Positions 17,912-27,308 of a stretch of DNA of 50,203 nt are shown here, piece after piece. The notes under the pieces were generated by a model that was not told the DNA's origin, did not search any database, and saw nothing but the letters and a program-made list of their open reading frames with translations. The stretch lies in contig JACPFE010000206.1 in assembly GCA_016183145.1 (NCBI GenBank), positions 1 through 50,203 of the forward strand, in the 5' to 3' direction. This DNA comes from Deltaproteobacteria bacterium (GTDB lineage Bacteria > Desulfobacterota > Binatia > UBA9968). The translations under genes and the position numbers were made by a program. Each line of letters begins with the position of its first letter. The first letter of the stretch is position 1.

Positions 17912-18598
17912 CTAGGCGATCTGAGTCAGATAGTCGGTGAGTTTCTTCTCTTTTATGATGAGAAACCGATCTTCATTCGTCTCGATCAGCCCAAGGTTAT
18001 GAAATCGCTGCATAAATAGACTGACTCGTGGCCGCGTCGTTCCCACCATCTCGGAGAGTTCTTCATGGGAAATCTTCAGCTCGATGCGAATGCTGCGCGG
18101 GTCCGTCTTACCCATGGTGCGGGCCAATTGTAACAGCGTCTGGCCCAGCCGCTGTTCGCTATCCACCGTCACCAGATTGGCGATGACCTGCTGTTGGTCG
18201 GCAATGCGCACCGCCAGGTAGCGCACGAATCCCTCAAACAACGAGTCGCGGCTTAGCCGCGCAAAGAACTGAGCGCAAGGTATTTGTTTCAAGGTCGTTG
18301 CTTTCATCGCCGTCGCCGTTTCCAGCCGTGCGCCCAATCCGGATAAACATAGCTCACCGAAGATGTCTCCCCCGCCATGGATGGCAAGGAGGCACTCCTT
18401 GCCTTCGGAGGAGAGCATGAGCAGTTTGATCTGGCCACTCTCGATGAAGTAGACCATCTCGTCCTGATCGCCGCAGGTGTAGACGTTGGCGTGTCTGGCA
18501 ATCTTGATAGCGCGAGAATTCATGGTCTCGCGCTGCAACGAATCGCGCAATTGCTGTTTGAACTCGTCGGCTTGAGGAGTCTGTTGAATCGTCATCAT
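17912..18598 (-). CDS. Crp/Fnr family transcriptional regulator
   Basis: A regulator of about 228 residues with an N-terminal cyclic-nucleotide-binding-type beta-barrel (about 20-130, including ESGQIKLLML and GDIFGELCLSG) and a C-terminal winged helix (about 155-220, EELSEMVGTTRPRVSLFMQRF). It lacks the N-terminal cysteine cluster of oxygen-sensing Fnr, so it may bind a nucleotide or other small effector. Two adjacent ATGs (18598, 18595) follow AAAGGAG. It lies downstream of, and on the same strand as, the radical SAM gene, with 114 bases between them. Its targets are unknown. Confidence 0.92.
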   Translation of the reverse strand: MMTIQQTPQADEFKQQLRDSLQRETMNSRAIKIARHANVYTCGDQDEMVYFIESGQIKLLMLSSEGKECLLAIHGGGDIFGELCLSGLGARLETATAMKATTLKQIPCAQFFARLSRDSLFEGFVRYLAVRIADQQQVIANLVTVDSEQRLGQTLLQLARTMGKTDPRSIRIELKISHEELSEMVGTTRPRVSLFMQRFHNLGLIETNEDRFLIIKEKKLTDYLTQIA

Positions 18599-18712
18599 GT
18601 CTCCTTTCGATGCCCACAATGATTATAACAACAGTCTGCTTACTCAGGGGGCTTGGCCGATCGATTATTATTGGCGTCGCAATACCACGACGGCTGAATC
18701 ACTGTTGATATA

Positions 18713-21028
18713 CTATCTTGTTGCCTGGGCTATGTCTACACGCGCGCGGCTCACGGGCAGTTGCTCAGCCCGGGAGCCCGCACGGTAGGTGAAGGCAAAA
18801 GACATGGTGAGGAAAAAGTCCTTAATCAAGCTGGTGGTGAGTTTCCCAAGATCAATGCTCCATATCCTCATACCGCTTAATTGTTCCAGGGTGTTGCCCC
18901 AGAACCGCTGTAGCGGCTCGCGCGAGTAGAGCGCGCGATTGCTCAAGGCGTCAAACTTAGCGTAAACAAGCCAGAATTTTGACGGCAGGCTTTGCTGCAG
19001 ACGTGCGTACACCTGCTGCCATTCCTGAATCCTGCTTCCCAGCCGGATGCTCCCGTGGATACGAACCATCTCATCGACCCATCCGCGGGCAGCCTCCCCC
19101 TCTCGGGTCAGGTGGCGCCGCACTTCCTGCAATCGCGATTGCAGGCCCTCCCATTGTCGCAGAAAGGCATTCAGATCTTTTCGCGCGGTAAGTATCTTTG
19201 CGGAAAGCTCTTCAAAGGGATCCAATAGGGCCTTGGCCTTAGCGGGGAGCGTCGACTTGGCGTCGTTGTAGGCCTTTTGCCACTCTGCGATCTTGAGCGC
19301 CTGCCAAATCTCTCCTTGAATTCGCTGCGCCTCGGCGAGCCATTTTTCTTCTTTTTCGCTCTTGTTGCGCGACTGGAGCCATACCTCTTCCATCTCTTTG
19401 AGAAATTTCGCCCACAGGGCGAAGAGATGGAGGACTTCTTTGGCGCGTTTCCAGAGGTGGACAAGGAGGGAATCCACAGCGAAGCCAGGTCTCCGCAATA
19501 GCCGGTCTTTTAGTCTGAAGAAGCCGGCAATCATCGGGTGCTCTGCCTCGATGAGCGCGGCATTTTTATACCAGAAAAAGATCGACATGAGATTCCAATA
19601 AGCCTTAGGGTTATGGTTCCATCGCGACAAGATCTTGATCATGTTCTCTTTGCTGTAGAAGGATTTCCACGCGTCCTGGTAGGCCTGGAACCACTCCTCC
19701 GCGGTCATGTTGGGATGCTCGATGGTCGCATGGAAGGAGTCGCGCTTGTTGAAATCTGGATCCATCCACTCACCGCGCTTTTTCATCTCGCGGTGATCAT
19801 GGGACCCGGGTAGTGGGGTCAACATAAAAAAGGATGCCTGATCCGGCCCAATGACATCCATGAGATAGCGGATGTCCTGCGGCACTTGCTCTTTGGTGTC
19901 GAAGGGAAGTCCGACAATGTAGCCGGTATGGACAACGATGCCGGCGTCGTGCCACTCGTTAATGATTTCCTGGTACTCTTCGACGTGATTCTGCCCTTTG
20001 CCTTCGGCCTTGAGGTTCTGGGGATTCACGCTCTCCATCCCGATAAAGACCTGGGTACAACCCGCTTCGGCCGAAAGCCGAACGAAATCTTTCGGCTTGC
20101 GCGCGAGATCTACCTGCATCATGAAAGAGATCTTGATGCCCGCTTTCCTTAGCTTGATGATTTCTTCGAAGGTCTCGCGCCAGAGTTTCTTGCGGGCAAA
20201 ATTATCGTCCGTAAAGAAGTAGAAGGAAACTCCGTGTTCGCGATAGTTCCTGCGCAGTAACTCGGCGATACTTTCCGGGCTGCGCTCGCGCATTTTACGG
20301 CCTTGGACGTTTATGATGGTGCAAAAGGAGCAGGTGAAAGGGCACCCCCGGGAGGTATCCGCGGTGCCGAATGAGGGTTTGGCAAAGTGCTGCATGGTCT
20401 TGGGGCTGATTCGGGGGAGCGGCGCATTGCCGATATCGACAAGGCTTTGCAGGTCTTGAGCGAATGAATAAATGGGCTTTAATCGGCCATGGAGCGCGTC
20501 CGCCAGGATCTCCGCCCAGTTCTCCTCGACTTCCCCGGATACGATCGAGATGGATTCCTTACCCAGCTCCTGGATGTCCGGCTCCTGGTCGCTCAGCATG
20601 TTGATGGTGCCGCTGGTGTGGAATCCGCCGATGATCACATCGATCCCAGCGGCGCGGAACTGCCGAGCCAGGTCGAAGGCCCTCGGAAACTGATTGGTTT
20701 GGACTCCCACCAAGCCCACGACAAGCTCGATAGAAGGACGCCGGCTCCAGCGAATGATTTTTTTTACCGGGAGTTTTTCCGCGGTCTCGTCAAAGGTGAC
20801 GATCTCAATTCTAAGATTGCCGAAAACCCGACTGTGCTTCACCTCTTCTGTCAAGCCGTGCAGGACGTTGAGCGTGTTGCTCGGGAGCACACCTTTCCAA
20901 AAGCGAATCACATAGCCGTCATCGTCGTACTTGGAGGGTTTGATCAGAACAATGCGGAATTTCTTAAACGGCAGCTCTGGCGTCGGCTCATTGGTCGCCT
21001 CACGCCCGCTTGTAAATTGGCTTAACAT
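18713..21028 (-). CDS. B12-binding-domain radical SAM protein with long helical tail
   Basis: A 771-residue protein. Residues about 20-190 resemble a cobalamin-binding domain (GGFHTSG at 134-140). The radical SAM core carries the [4Fe-4S] motif CPFTCSFC (C229, C233, C236) and extends to about residue 450. The last 250 residues are rich in Lys, Glu, Gln and Trp and look helical or coiled-coil, which is uncommon for this family. Members modify or methylate lipids, cofactors or peptides; the substrate here cannot be assigned. It is divergent from the hsp20-lon operon. The inverted repeat at 21055-21075 lies 27 bases before the start. Confidence 0.88.
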   Translation of the reverse strand: MLSQFTSGREATNEPTPELPFKKFRIVLIKPSKYDDDGYVIRFWKGVLPSNTLNVLHGLTEEVKHSRVFGNLRIEIVTFDETAEKLPVKKIIRWSRRPSIELVVGLVGVQTNQFPRAFDLARQFRAAGIDVIIGGFHTSGTINMLSDQEPDIQELGKESISIVSGEVEENWAEILADALHGRLKPIYSFAQDLQSLVDIGNAPLPRISPKTMQHFAKPSFGTADTSRGCPFTCSFCTIINVQGRKMRERSPESIAELLRRNYREHGVSFYFFTDDNFARKKLWRETFEEIIKLRKAGIKISFMMQVDLARKPKDFVRLSAEAGCTQVFIGMESVNPQNLKAEGKGQNHVEEYQEIINEWHDAGIVVHTGYIVGLPFDTKEQVPQDIRYLMDVIGPDQASFFMLTPLPGSHDHREMKKRGEWMDPDFNKRDSFHATIEHPNMTAEEWFQAYQDAWKSFYSKENMIKILSRWNHNPKAYWNLMSIFFWYKNAALIEAEHPMIAGFFRLKDRLLRRPGFAVDSLLVHLWKRAKEVLHLFALWAKFLKEMEEVWLQSRNKSEKEEKWLAEAQRIQGEIWQALKIAEWQKAYNDAKSTLPAKAKALLDPFEELSAKILTARKDLNAFLRQWEGLQSRLQEVRRHLTREGEAARGWVDEMVRIHGSIRLGSRIQEWQQVYARLQQSLPSKFWLVYAKFDALSNRALYSREPLQRFWGNTLEQLSGMRIWSIDLGKLTTSLIKDFFLTMSFAFTYRAGSRAEQLPVSRARVDIAQATR

Positions 21029-21054
21029 ACCTTTTGCGCCTTCCTAAGATCGAA

Positions 21055-21075
21055 TATACACTATTCCAATGTATA
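21055..21075. promoter_or_regulatory. Operator-like inverted repeat TATACA-N9-TGTATA
   Basis: The 6-bp arms TATACA (21055-21060) and TGTATA (21070-21075) flank a 9-base spacer, just upstream of the radical SAM start. Position and symmetry suggest a regulator-binding site. It could also overlap a -10 box, since TATACA and TATAAT-like hexamers are present. Confidence 0.45.
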
Positions 21076-21177
21076 ATTTTTTCCACTCCACGAGTAAAGC
21101 CGTATGCCTTAAATAGCGGCGCTTCTGGCTTTGTTGTGAATCCTTGTTTTCTCTTCAAATTCCGCCGTCCCCCTGTT

Positions 21178-21265
21178 TCCTCCCCCCTTGCGGGGGAGGA
21201 CAGAGGTGGGGTATCCCACGACGTTCCTTCCCCCATCCTGACCTTCCCCCGCAAGGGGGGAAGGG
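21178..21265. repeat. Dispersed inverted repeat with CCCCTTGCGGGGG arms
   Basis: Left arm TCCTCCCCCCTTGCGGGGGA is itself hairpin-forming, and the right arm CCTTCCCCCGCAAGGGGGGA (from 21243) is nearly its reverse complement. About 40 bases of non-coding sequence lie between. It is typical of extragenic palindromic units. Confidence 0.65.
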
Positions 21266-21481
21266 AGCCAGAGGCCAACCAAGGCTCGCGGATCTTCATA
21301 AGTTCTAAGATGAACGACGGCCAGGAAAAGCAACATGAGCTTCCCCGGATTGATATATTGAGCGTTTATGTCCTTTTCCTTAAAAGTTTCCTTACTTAGC
21401 TCTTACCGATCCAAGGATGTGTTCCGTGACGAAAACTACCAGGATGGTAGCAGCCGGTGGAGAAAACTTTGGATTACTTTC

Positions 21482-21511
21482 CTTGACAATGGTCCGTCTC
21501 GTCCATAGCTT
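21482..21511 (+). promoter_or_regulatory. Candidate heat-shock type promoter of hsp20-lon
   Basis: CTTGACA (21482-21488) is followed after 13 bases by TCCATAGC, resembling a sigma-32 promoter (CTTGAAA-N11-15-CCCCATNT). A sigma-70 reading (TTGACA-N17-TAGCTT) is also possible. It lies about 60 bases upstream of hsp20. Confidence 0.45.
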
Positions 21512-21571
21512 ATCTAGTAGCGCCCCTAATCTCAGCTCAGTGTAGGCAAATGGCATCGAGGCTCAGATAAC

Positions 21572-22003
21572 ATGGCATCGCACGATTGGGATTTCTTGAT
21601 TTGGCGGCGAGCTAACGATCTGCTCCAGCAGGCAGAGCGGATCCACAGGAATTTCTTACAGGTCGCCGCCGGCGCCCCCTATCGTGCATCGCACGGCAGA
21701 ACGCCAAGCTGGGAACCTCCCGTTAACGTCGTCGAGACTGACGAAAGCCTCTGGGTGATTTCGGCCCTCCCTGGAGTGGCAGTTGACCGAATGAACGTAC
21801 GGCTCGAGGGACACGAACTTGTCATCGCCGGCGAACGCCCGCTGCCAAGATGCTGCAGTGAAGGAGAACTGAAGATATGGGAGATCCCGCTCGGCCGTTT
21901 TGAGCGACGACTCACGCTGGTCGGAGGCGAGAATCCTTTATTGCTGGGAGAGATTTCTCTCCAGGATGGGCTACTCATCATCGAGCTAAGGAAACATTCA
22001 TGA
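21572..22003 (+). CDS. Small heat shock protein, Hsp20 family (second copy)
   Basis: A 143-residue alpha-crystallin chaperone, clearly different from the copy at 10.6 kb. The core spans about residues 45-140, with SALPGVAVDRMNVRLEG and a final GLLIIELRK strand. The N-terminal DWDFLIWRRANDLLQQ is divergent. The ATGA overlap with lon shows that the two are co-translated. This pairs a holding chaperone with a protease, an arrangement I recall in several deltaproteobacterial and NC10-type genomes. Stress regulation is likely given the promoter-like element upstream. Confidence 0.93.
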   Translation: MASHDWDFLIWRRANDLLQQAERIHRNFLQVAAGAPYRASHGRTPSWEPPVNVVETDESLWVISALPGVAVDRMNVRLEGHELVIAGERPLPRCCSEGELKIWEIPLGRFERRLTLVGGENPLLLGEISLQDGLLIIELRKHS

Positions 22004-24408
22004 ACGCTGAAGCGACGGAAACCCCTAAATCCAAACCGCGCCTCAATATCCCTGCTGGAGCATTGGTCATCATACCTTTACGCAACCGGGTGCTCTTTCC
22101 CTCCATGATCATGCCGCTCATGGTCCGCCGCCCGGCAAGGCTCCAAGCTGTCGAAGAGGCTGTTCGCCAACAACTGCCGATTGGATTTGTCACCCAACGC
22201 GATCCAAACATAGAAGTTCCACAGCCCAAAGACCTGTACGGAGTCGGCACAGCCGCAGACATTCTACGGATGTTTGCTCTGCCGGACGGTCAGCGTCAGA
22301 TCCTCGTTCAAGGCCGCCGCCGCTTTGAGATCGGCGAATTCCTTGAGACCGATCCCGTCCTCATTGCGCGTGTCACCATGGTGGAAGAACGAATTCCTGA
22401 AACCAAGGAGTTCGAGGCGAGAGTCTTACATCTGCGTCAAGAAGCGGCCAGGGCCTTATCGTTATTCCCTGAACCCATGAACGAACTGAGATCGATGATC
22501 GAAAGGACTGAAGATTCCCTAACCGTAATCGATATGATCGCGTCCACATTGGACCTTCCGTCCGCCGAGAAGCAGGAAATTCTCGCGATCCTCGACCCGG
22601 AGGCGCGCGCCCAAAGGGTTTCGGAAAAATTGGCGCGTCAGATCGAATTGCTGGAACTGAGCAGGAAAATCGGCGATGAAACCAAGGAATCGATGGATAA
22701 GTCCCAGCGCCAATATTTCCTGCGCGAGCAATTGAAGGCCATTCAGAAAGAGCTGGGCGAAGAGGATGGGAAAACCGTTGAAGTTGAAGAGCTGCGAAAG
22801 AAACTTTACGAGGCAAAAATGCCCCCGGATGTTGAGAAGGAAGCGCTCAGGGAACTGAACCGGTTCGAGCGCATTCCTGAGATGGCGGCTGAACACTCGT
22901 TGATCAGGACTTACTTTGACTGGTTGGTGGAACTCCCTTGGAGCATTTTCACCAAGGAAGAGATTGAGCTGCCGAAGGCGCGCGAGATTCTGGACGCCGA
23001 CCATTATGGTCTTGAAAAAGTGAAAAAGCGCATCATTGAATTTCTCGCTGTTCGCAAGCTCATGCCGCAAGGGAAGAGCCCGATCCTGTGCTTCGTCGGT
23101 CCTCCGGGAGTAGGAAAGACCTCTCTCGGACAAAGCATCGCTCGGGCCATGAATCGTAAGTTCGTGCGCCAAAGTCTTGGCGGGGTCCACGATGAGGCGG
23201 ATATTCGCGGTCATCGGCGTACCTATGTCGGGGCATTGCCAGGTAATATTATTCAAGGGATTAGAAAGGCAGGCAGTAGAAACCCCGTCTTCATGTTGGA
23301 TGAAGTCGACAAGCTCAGCGCGAGTTTTCAGGGCAACCCATCCGCTGCGTTGCTGGAGGTCCTCGATCCCTCTCAAAATTCAACCTTTCAAGACCATTAC
23401 CTCGCACTGCCTTTCGATCTAAGCCAGGTTTTGTTCATTGCGACAGCCAACGTGCTCGATACGATTCCGGGCCCGCTTCGTGATCGAATGGAGATCTTGG
23501 AATTGCCAGGATACATCGAGGAAGATAAATTGGCCATTGCCAAGGGATACCTCGTACCTCGGCAAATCGCCGAAAACGGTCTCAAGCCCGGAGAGATTAA
23601 TTTTACCGACAATGCGATTCGGGAAATTATCCGGTCCTACACGCGCGAAGCCGGGGTTCGCCAACTCGAGCGTGAGCTGGGAGCTGTCTGCCGGAGTGTA
23701 GCAACGCGCGTCGCGGAGGGATTTAAAGAGACGATAACCGTCAATCAAGAATCTCTCCCTACGTACTTGGGCCCGCAAAAATTCTTCAACGAGATCGCGC
23801 TGCGCACCAGCTTGCCTGGAGTGGCTACCGGCTTGGCCTGGACGCCGTTTGGCGGAGACATCTTGTTTGTCGAAGCGACCAAGATGCCGGGAGACGGTAA
23901 GTTGCTTTTAACCGGCCAGCTCGGCGATGTGATGAAAGAAAGCGCCCAGGCCGCTTTGAGTCTCGTCAAGTCACGCGCGGACACACTTGGTATCGATCCC
24001 GATACCTTCAGGAAGAACGACCTGCACATCCATATCCCCGCGGGAGCTATCCCAAAGGATGGCCCCAGCGCAGGCATCACGCTCTTCGTCGCTCTCGTTT
24101 CACTGCTTACGGGACGGCGCATCAGCAAGGATGTCGCCATGACGGGCGAGATCAGTCTGCGCGGCTTAGTACTGCCGGTGGGAGGGATCAAAGAAAAAAT
24201 GCTGGCAGCCAAGAGAGCTGGTATTTCCTGCGTCTTACTTCCCGATTTGAATCGCAAAGATTTGGAAGAGATTCCCACCTCGGGCCGCGAGGGCATCCGC
24301 TTTGAGTTTTTGAAAACGGCCGACGAGGCCTTGCGGCTTGCCCTGGAGCCCGAAGCCCCGGGTGGTTTTTCCCCCGGTGAAAGACTCGCGGCTCGTTCGC
24401 TTTCCTGA
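22000..24408 (+). CDS. lon: ATP-dependent protease Lon
   Basis: An 802-residue LonA protease that degrades misfolded and regulatory proteins. The N-terminal substrate-binding domain (about 20-215) begins with LVIIPLRNRVLFPSMI. The AAA module has Walker A GPPGVGKT (367-374). The C-terminal protease has the Ser-Lys dyad S690 in DGPSAG and K733 in GGIKEK. Length is normal and no key residue is missing. The start overlaps hsp20 by four bases. It converges on the zinc-ribbon gene with a gap of only 37 bases and no visible terminator. Confidence 0.97.
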   Translation: MNAEATETPKSKPRLNIPAGALVIIPLRNRVLFPSMIMPLMVRRPARLQAVEEAVRQQLPIGFVTQRDPNIEVPQPKDLYGVGTAADILRMFALPDGQRQILVQGRRRFEIGEFLETDPVLIARVTMVEERIPETKEFEARVLHLRQEAARALSLFPEPMNELRSMIERTEDSLTVIDMIASTLDLPSAEKQEILAILDPEARAQRVSEKLARQIELLELSRKIGDETKESMDKSQRQYFLREQLKAIQKELGEEDGKTVEVEELRKKLYEAKMPPDVEKEALRELNRFERIPEMAAEHSLIRTYFDWLVELPWSIFTKEEIELPKAREILDADHYGLEKVKKRIIEFLAVRKLMPQGKSPILCFVGPPGVGKTSLGQSIARAMNRKFVRQSLGGVHDEADIRGHRRTYVGALPGNIIQGIRKAGSRNPVFMLDEVDKLSASFQGNPSAALLEVLDPSQNSTFQDHYLALPFDLSQVLFIATANVLDTIPGPLRDRMEILELPGYIEEDKLAIAKGYLVPRQIAENGLKPGEINFTDNAIREIIRSYTREAGVRQLERELGAVCRSVATRVAEGFKETITVNQESLPTYLGPQKFFNEIALRTSLPGVATGLAWTPFGGDILFVEATKMPGDGKLLLTGQLGDVMKESAQAALSLVKSRADTLGIDPDTFRKNDLHIHIPAGAIPKDGPSAGITLFVALVSLLTGRRISKDVAMTGEISLRGLVLPVGGIKEKMLAAKRAGISCVLLPDLNRKDLEEIPTSGREGIRFEFLKTADEALRLALEPEAPGGFSPGERLAARSLS

Positions 24409-24445
24409 CAAAGGATCTCGCCATCACCCGTCTGATGCTTTCCTC

Positions 24446-24796
24446 TTAACTTTTCGTTGCCGTTTCATCCTTGGCAAAATATCGCTCGAGGAAAGCGCCC
24501 AGCGGACCGCGCGCCGCCTTTCTCAGAATCCCCTCCAGCTCGCCTTTATCCAGCCAAATCCCTTCACAGCTTTCGCAGCGATCTAAGGCAAAATCCATAA
24601 ACTTATAGCTCTCAAGCTTCCCCGAACACTTTGGACAGTTCACTATCTGTCCTGCCCGCTGGGCCGCTTCAATCTTTTGAAACTCGGCCTTCATCCCCTC
24701 AATCAGTTCGTGCTCTTTCGCGGCAAAATAACTATCTTCATTGGAGCGCTCGTCGAAGTTCAGCTTTTCTCCCGAGCGATCCTTTTCGTTCTCCAT
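24446..24796 (-). CDS. Zinc-ribbon (TFIIB-type zf) domain protein
   Basis: A small cytoplasmic protein of about 116 residues with one zinc ribbon near the middle: CPKC, then about 20 residues later CESCEGIWLDKGEL. This four-cysteine pattern with the WLDxGE signature matches the zf-TFIIB family of small bacterial proteins of unknown function. The start MENEKDRSG at 24796 is chosen for its AGGAG site; an upstream non-ATG start is unlikely. It lies 47 bases downstream of ftsH and is probably in the same operon. A role with the FtsH protease is a guess from context. Confidence 0.8.
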   Translation of the reverse strand: MENEKDRSGEKLNFDERSNEDSYFAAKEHELIEGMKAEFQKIEAAQRAGQIVNCPKCSGKLESYKFMDFALDRCESCEGIWLDKGELEGILRKAARGPLGAFLERYFAKDETATKS

Positions 24797-24843
24797 GGTT
24801 TTGCTCTCCTGAATTCTACGGATCAACAACAGCTAACGTGCAA

Positions 24844-26793
24844 TTAGGTGTCGCGTTCGAGGTTCCTCTCATGACTCTCACTCTCCTGTGTGTCTGCGGA
24901 TTTCTTTTTTTCATTTGTTTCCTTGGCGCTGTCGATGCTCCTCACTTTTAGAATCGCTTGCAAAGCGGGTCTGTCGACGACTTCCTTTTCCAGCAGCAGT
25001 TTGGCCAACTCTTCCAGTGCCGCTCGGCGAGAGATTAGTAGATCGCGAGCTCTGGTATGAGAGTCGGTCAGTATTTGTTTTACTTCTTCGTCAATGAGCC
25101 GGGCGGTTTCTTCGCTGTACTCTTTGGGACTGTAAGTGGGCACCATCAGGAACGTGGCGGTCCTGGGCCCTTCGAGAGAGACGAAGCCAAGCTTCTCGCT
25201 CATGCCGAATTGGGTGATCATCGTCCTGGCAATCTCGGTGGCTCGCTGCAAATCGTTCTGAGCGCCGGTTGATATGTCGCCGAAGACAATCTCCTCCGCT
25301 ACTCTTCCTCCAAGAAGGACACAGATCCGCGCCAGTAGTTCGGAACGGGTCATGAGATAACGGTCTTCCGTCGGTAGCTGGCTTGTGTAACCCAAGGCGG
25401 CGACTCCCCTCGGGATAATGGAGATCTTGGAAACGGGATCAGCCCCAGGCACCAGCTCCGCCACCAGCGCGTGACCCGACTCATGATAGGCGACGACCTT
25501 TTTCTCCTTGGGATTGATCACGTGGCTCTTCTTTTGTAGTCCCGCGACCACCCGTTCGATCGCCTCGTCAAATTCCGCCATCTCTATCGACTCCTTGTCC
25601 TGACGCGCCGCCAGCAACGCAGCCTCGTTGACGATGTTGGCGAGATCGGCGCCGACGAAGCCCGGGGTTTTGGCCGCCACGATAGCCAGATCCAAATCAG
25701 CAGAGAGTTTGACCTTCTTCGCGTGCAGCTGGAGGATTTTCGTGCGTCCCTTGATATCGGGACGATCCACCAGAATTTGCCGGTCAAATCGGCCGGGGCG
25801 CAACAGGGCGGCGTCCAAAATCTCCGGCCGGTTGGTGGCGGCCATGATAATGACCCCTTGGTTCGGATCGAACCCATCCATTTCAGCTAACAGCTGATTG
25901 AGGGTTTGTTCCCGCTCGTCGTTGCTCGTGAGCATGCTCACTCCCCTGGCCTTTCCAATCGCATCGAGCTCATCGATGAAGATGATGCTGGGGGCATGCT
26001 TGACTGCTTGCATAAAAAGATCTCTTACCCGCGCCGCTCCGATACCGACAAACATCTCGACAAAATCGGAACCGGTCAGGCTGAAGAATGGCACACCGGC
26101 CTCGCCGGCCACCGCGCGGGCAAGCAGGGTTTTACCCGTACCCGGCGGCCCCACGATCAAAACACCCTTGGGGATACGCCCACCCAATCTTTGATACTTA
26201 TCCGGATCCTTTAGAAATCCGACAACCTCGGCGACCTCTTCCTCGGCTTCGTCGATCCCCGCGACATCGGCGAATGTTACGCCGGTTTTTTTCTCAATGT
26301 AGACTTTCGCCTTGCTCTTGCCAATTTGCATTAAGCCGCCGCCTGCTGACCCCATCTTCTTGCCAATGTAGCTCCACACCAGAAAAAACAGGGCTACTGG
26401 AACCACCCAGGATAAAATGGTCGGTAGCCAAGTACTGGTTACCTCTCCCCGGAACGGTACTCTGGCCTTTTCCAGCTCGGCGGTCAGGCCGGGATCTTCT
26501 ACGCGCACCGCTGCAAACGGGAAAGGTTTTTTGCCTTCGACGATTTCCGGGGGAAGCGTTTTTACTTTCTCCGGCGTGAAAATTTCCTTAACTGCCTCTC
26601 CTTTCATGTTGCCTTCAATAGCTGTCTCGCCGATAGCCACATCAGCGATGAGGCCCTTATTGAGCAGTGACTTGAATTGGCTGTAGTGGATAATCTCGAC
26701 ACGGGTACGGCCATAATAGTTCTGGATCATCAGGATCGTGAAAAATGCGAAGATGAAGTACCAAATGGAAAATTGCCGGTGTTTCTTTTCCAT
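24844..26793 (-). CDS. ftsH: ATP-dependent zinc metalloprotease FtsH
   Basis: A 649-residue inner-membrane AAA protease that removes damaged membrane proteins and some regulators. Two membrane helices flank a periplasmic domain (first helix within residues 8-25, second about 125-142). Walker A is GPPGTGKT (215-222), the SRH region is ATNRPEILDAALLRPGRFDR-like, and the zinc site is HESGH (H437, E438, H441). The start MEKKHRQFS has AGGA upstream; an in-frame ATG at 26955 would add 54 residues that look partly organised, so it remains possible. Palindromic element copy 3 is upstream. Confidence 0.96.
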   Translation of the reverse strand: MEKKHRQFSIWYFIFAFFTILMIQNYYGRTRVEIIHYSQFKSLLNKGLIADVAIGETAIEGNMKGEAVKEIFTPEKVKTLPPEIVEGKKPFPFAAVRVEDPGLTAELEKARVPFRGEVTSTWLPTILSWVVPVALFFLVWSYIGKKMGSAGGGLMQIGKSKAKVYIEKKTGVTFADVAGIDEAEEEVAEVVGFLKDPDKYQRLGGRIPKGVLIVGPPGTGKTLLARAVAGEAGVPFFSLTGSDFVEMFVGIGAARVRDLFMQAVKHAPSIIFIDELDAIGKARGVSMLTSNDEREQTLNQLLAEMDGFDPNQGVIIMAATNRPEILDAALLRPGRFDRQILVDRPDIKGRTKILQLHAKKVKLSADLDLAIVAAKTPGFVGADLANIVNEAALLAARQDKESIEMAEFDEAIERVVAGLQKKSHVINPKEKKVVAYHESGHALVAELVPGADPVSKISIIPRGVAALGYTSQLPTEDRYLMTRSELLARICVLLGGRVAEEIVFGDISTGAQNDLQRATEIARTMITQFGMSEKLGFVSLEGPRTATFLMVPTYSPKEYSEETARLIDEEVKQILTDSHTRARDLLISRRAALEELAKLLLEKEVVDRPALQAILKVRSIDSAKETNEKKKSADTQESESHERNLERDT

Positions 26794-27308
26794 AGGTATC
26801 CTATTCTTCTTTATCGCTTCGTAACTGGTTCGCAGACCGGCGAGGAACCCTTTCCGAGGCTCCGGCTGACCGGCTTCCTCTGGCGTTTTGGCTGTCTGCA
26901 GGATCGACGAGTGCGGGTCTCTCCAGTTTACGAACTTACAAATCGATATTTTCATGAATCAGCGGCTTCCTCTTGTCTATTCGAAAAACTATTGTTCTTG
27001 TCAAAGGCCAAATCCCGGCAACCCAAAGGAAAACTTATCTTTTCAACCGCCTCCGGCCTATCTTTGATTTTCCATTTAAACTTACGCCGGCTGGGGAAGG
27101 ATTGCTGTCCAATATTGGACCATTAGGAAAGAATTGTGGCGCTGTTATAGAAGACCCTGTCAGTGCTCGCATCCACCAACGAATCACAAACCCACGACGT
27201 ACGAAGGTGTGTGAAAAGCCTGCGGATTTGACGGGGCCGGGAGATCTCGGTCAAGTATCGGAAACGGACGTAATTTTCTTCGGCGACGCGATCGGCGCGA
27301 GTAGGCGA
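26794..27308. other. Leader region upstream of ftsH
   Basis: This gap of about 515 bases carries palindromic element copy 3 at 27106-27121 and an in-frame extension of ftsH (26794-26955). The stretch 27130-27308 lies just past the TIR gene stop and shows no convincing gene or terminator. Confidence 0.5.
27106..27121 (-). promoter_or_regulatory. Palindromic regulatory element, copy 3 (toward ftsH)
   Basis: On the minus strand it reads GGTCCAATATTGGACA, followed by GCAATCC and, 14 bases after the palindrome, GCCGGCGTAAG. It lies 150 bases from the ATG at 26955 or 312 from the preferred ftsH start. Confidence 0.75.

Larger units (their letters stand above)
21029..21571. other. Divergent intergenic region, radical SAM / hsp20-lon
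   Basis: This 543-base gap contains the operator-like repeat at 21055-21075, a dispersed inverted repeat at 21178-21265 and a candidate heat-shock promoter at 21482-21511. Open frames across the repeat are low-complexity and lack ribosome sites, so I call no gene. Confidence 0.6.

Noticed and set aside
26794..26955. Longer ftsH start at 26955
   Set aside because: The ribosome site is worse and the extra 54 residues precede the normal FtsH N-terminus; kept only as an alternative.
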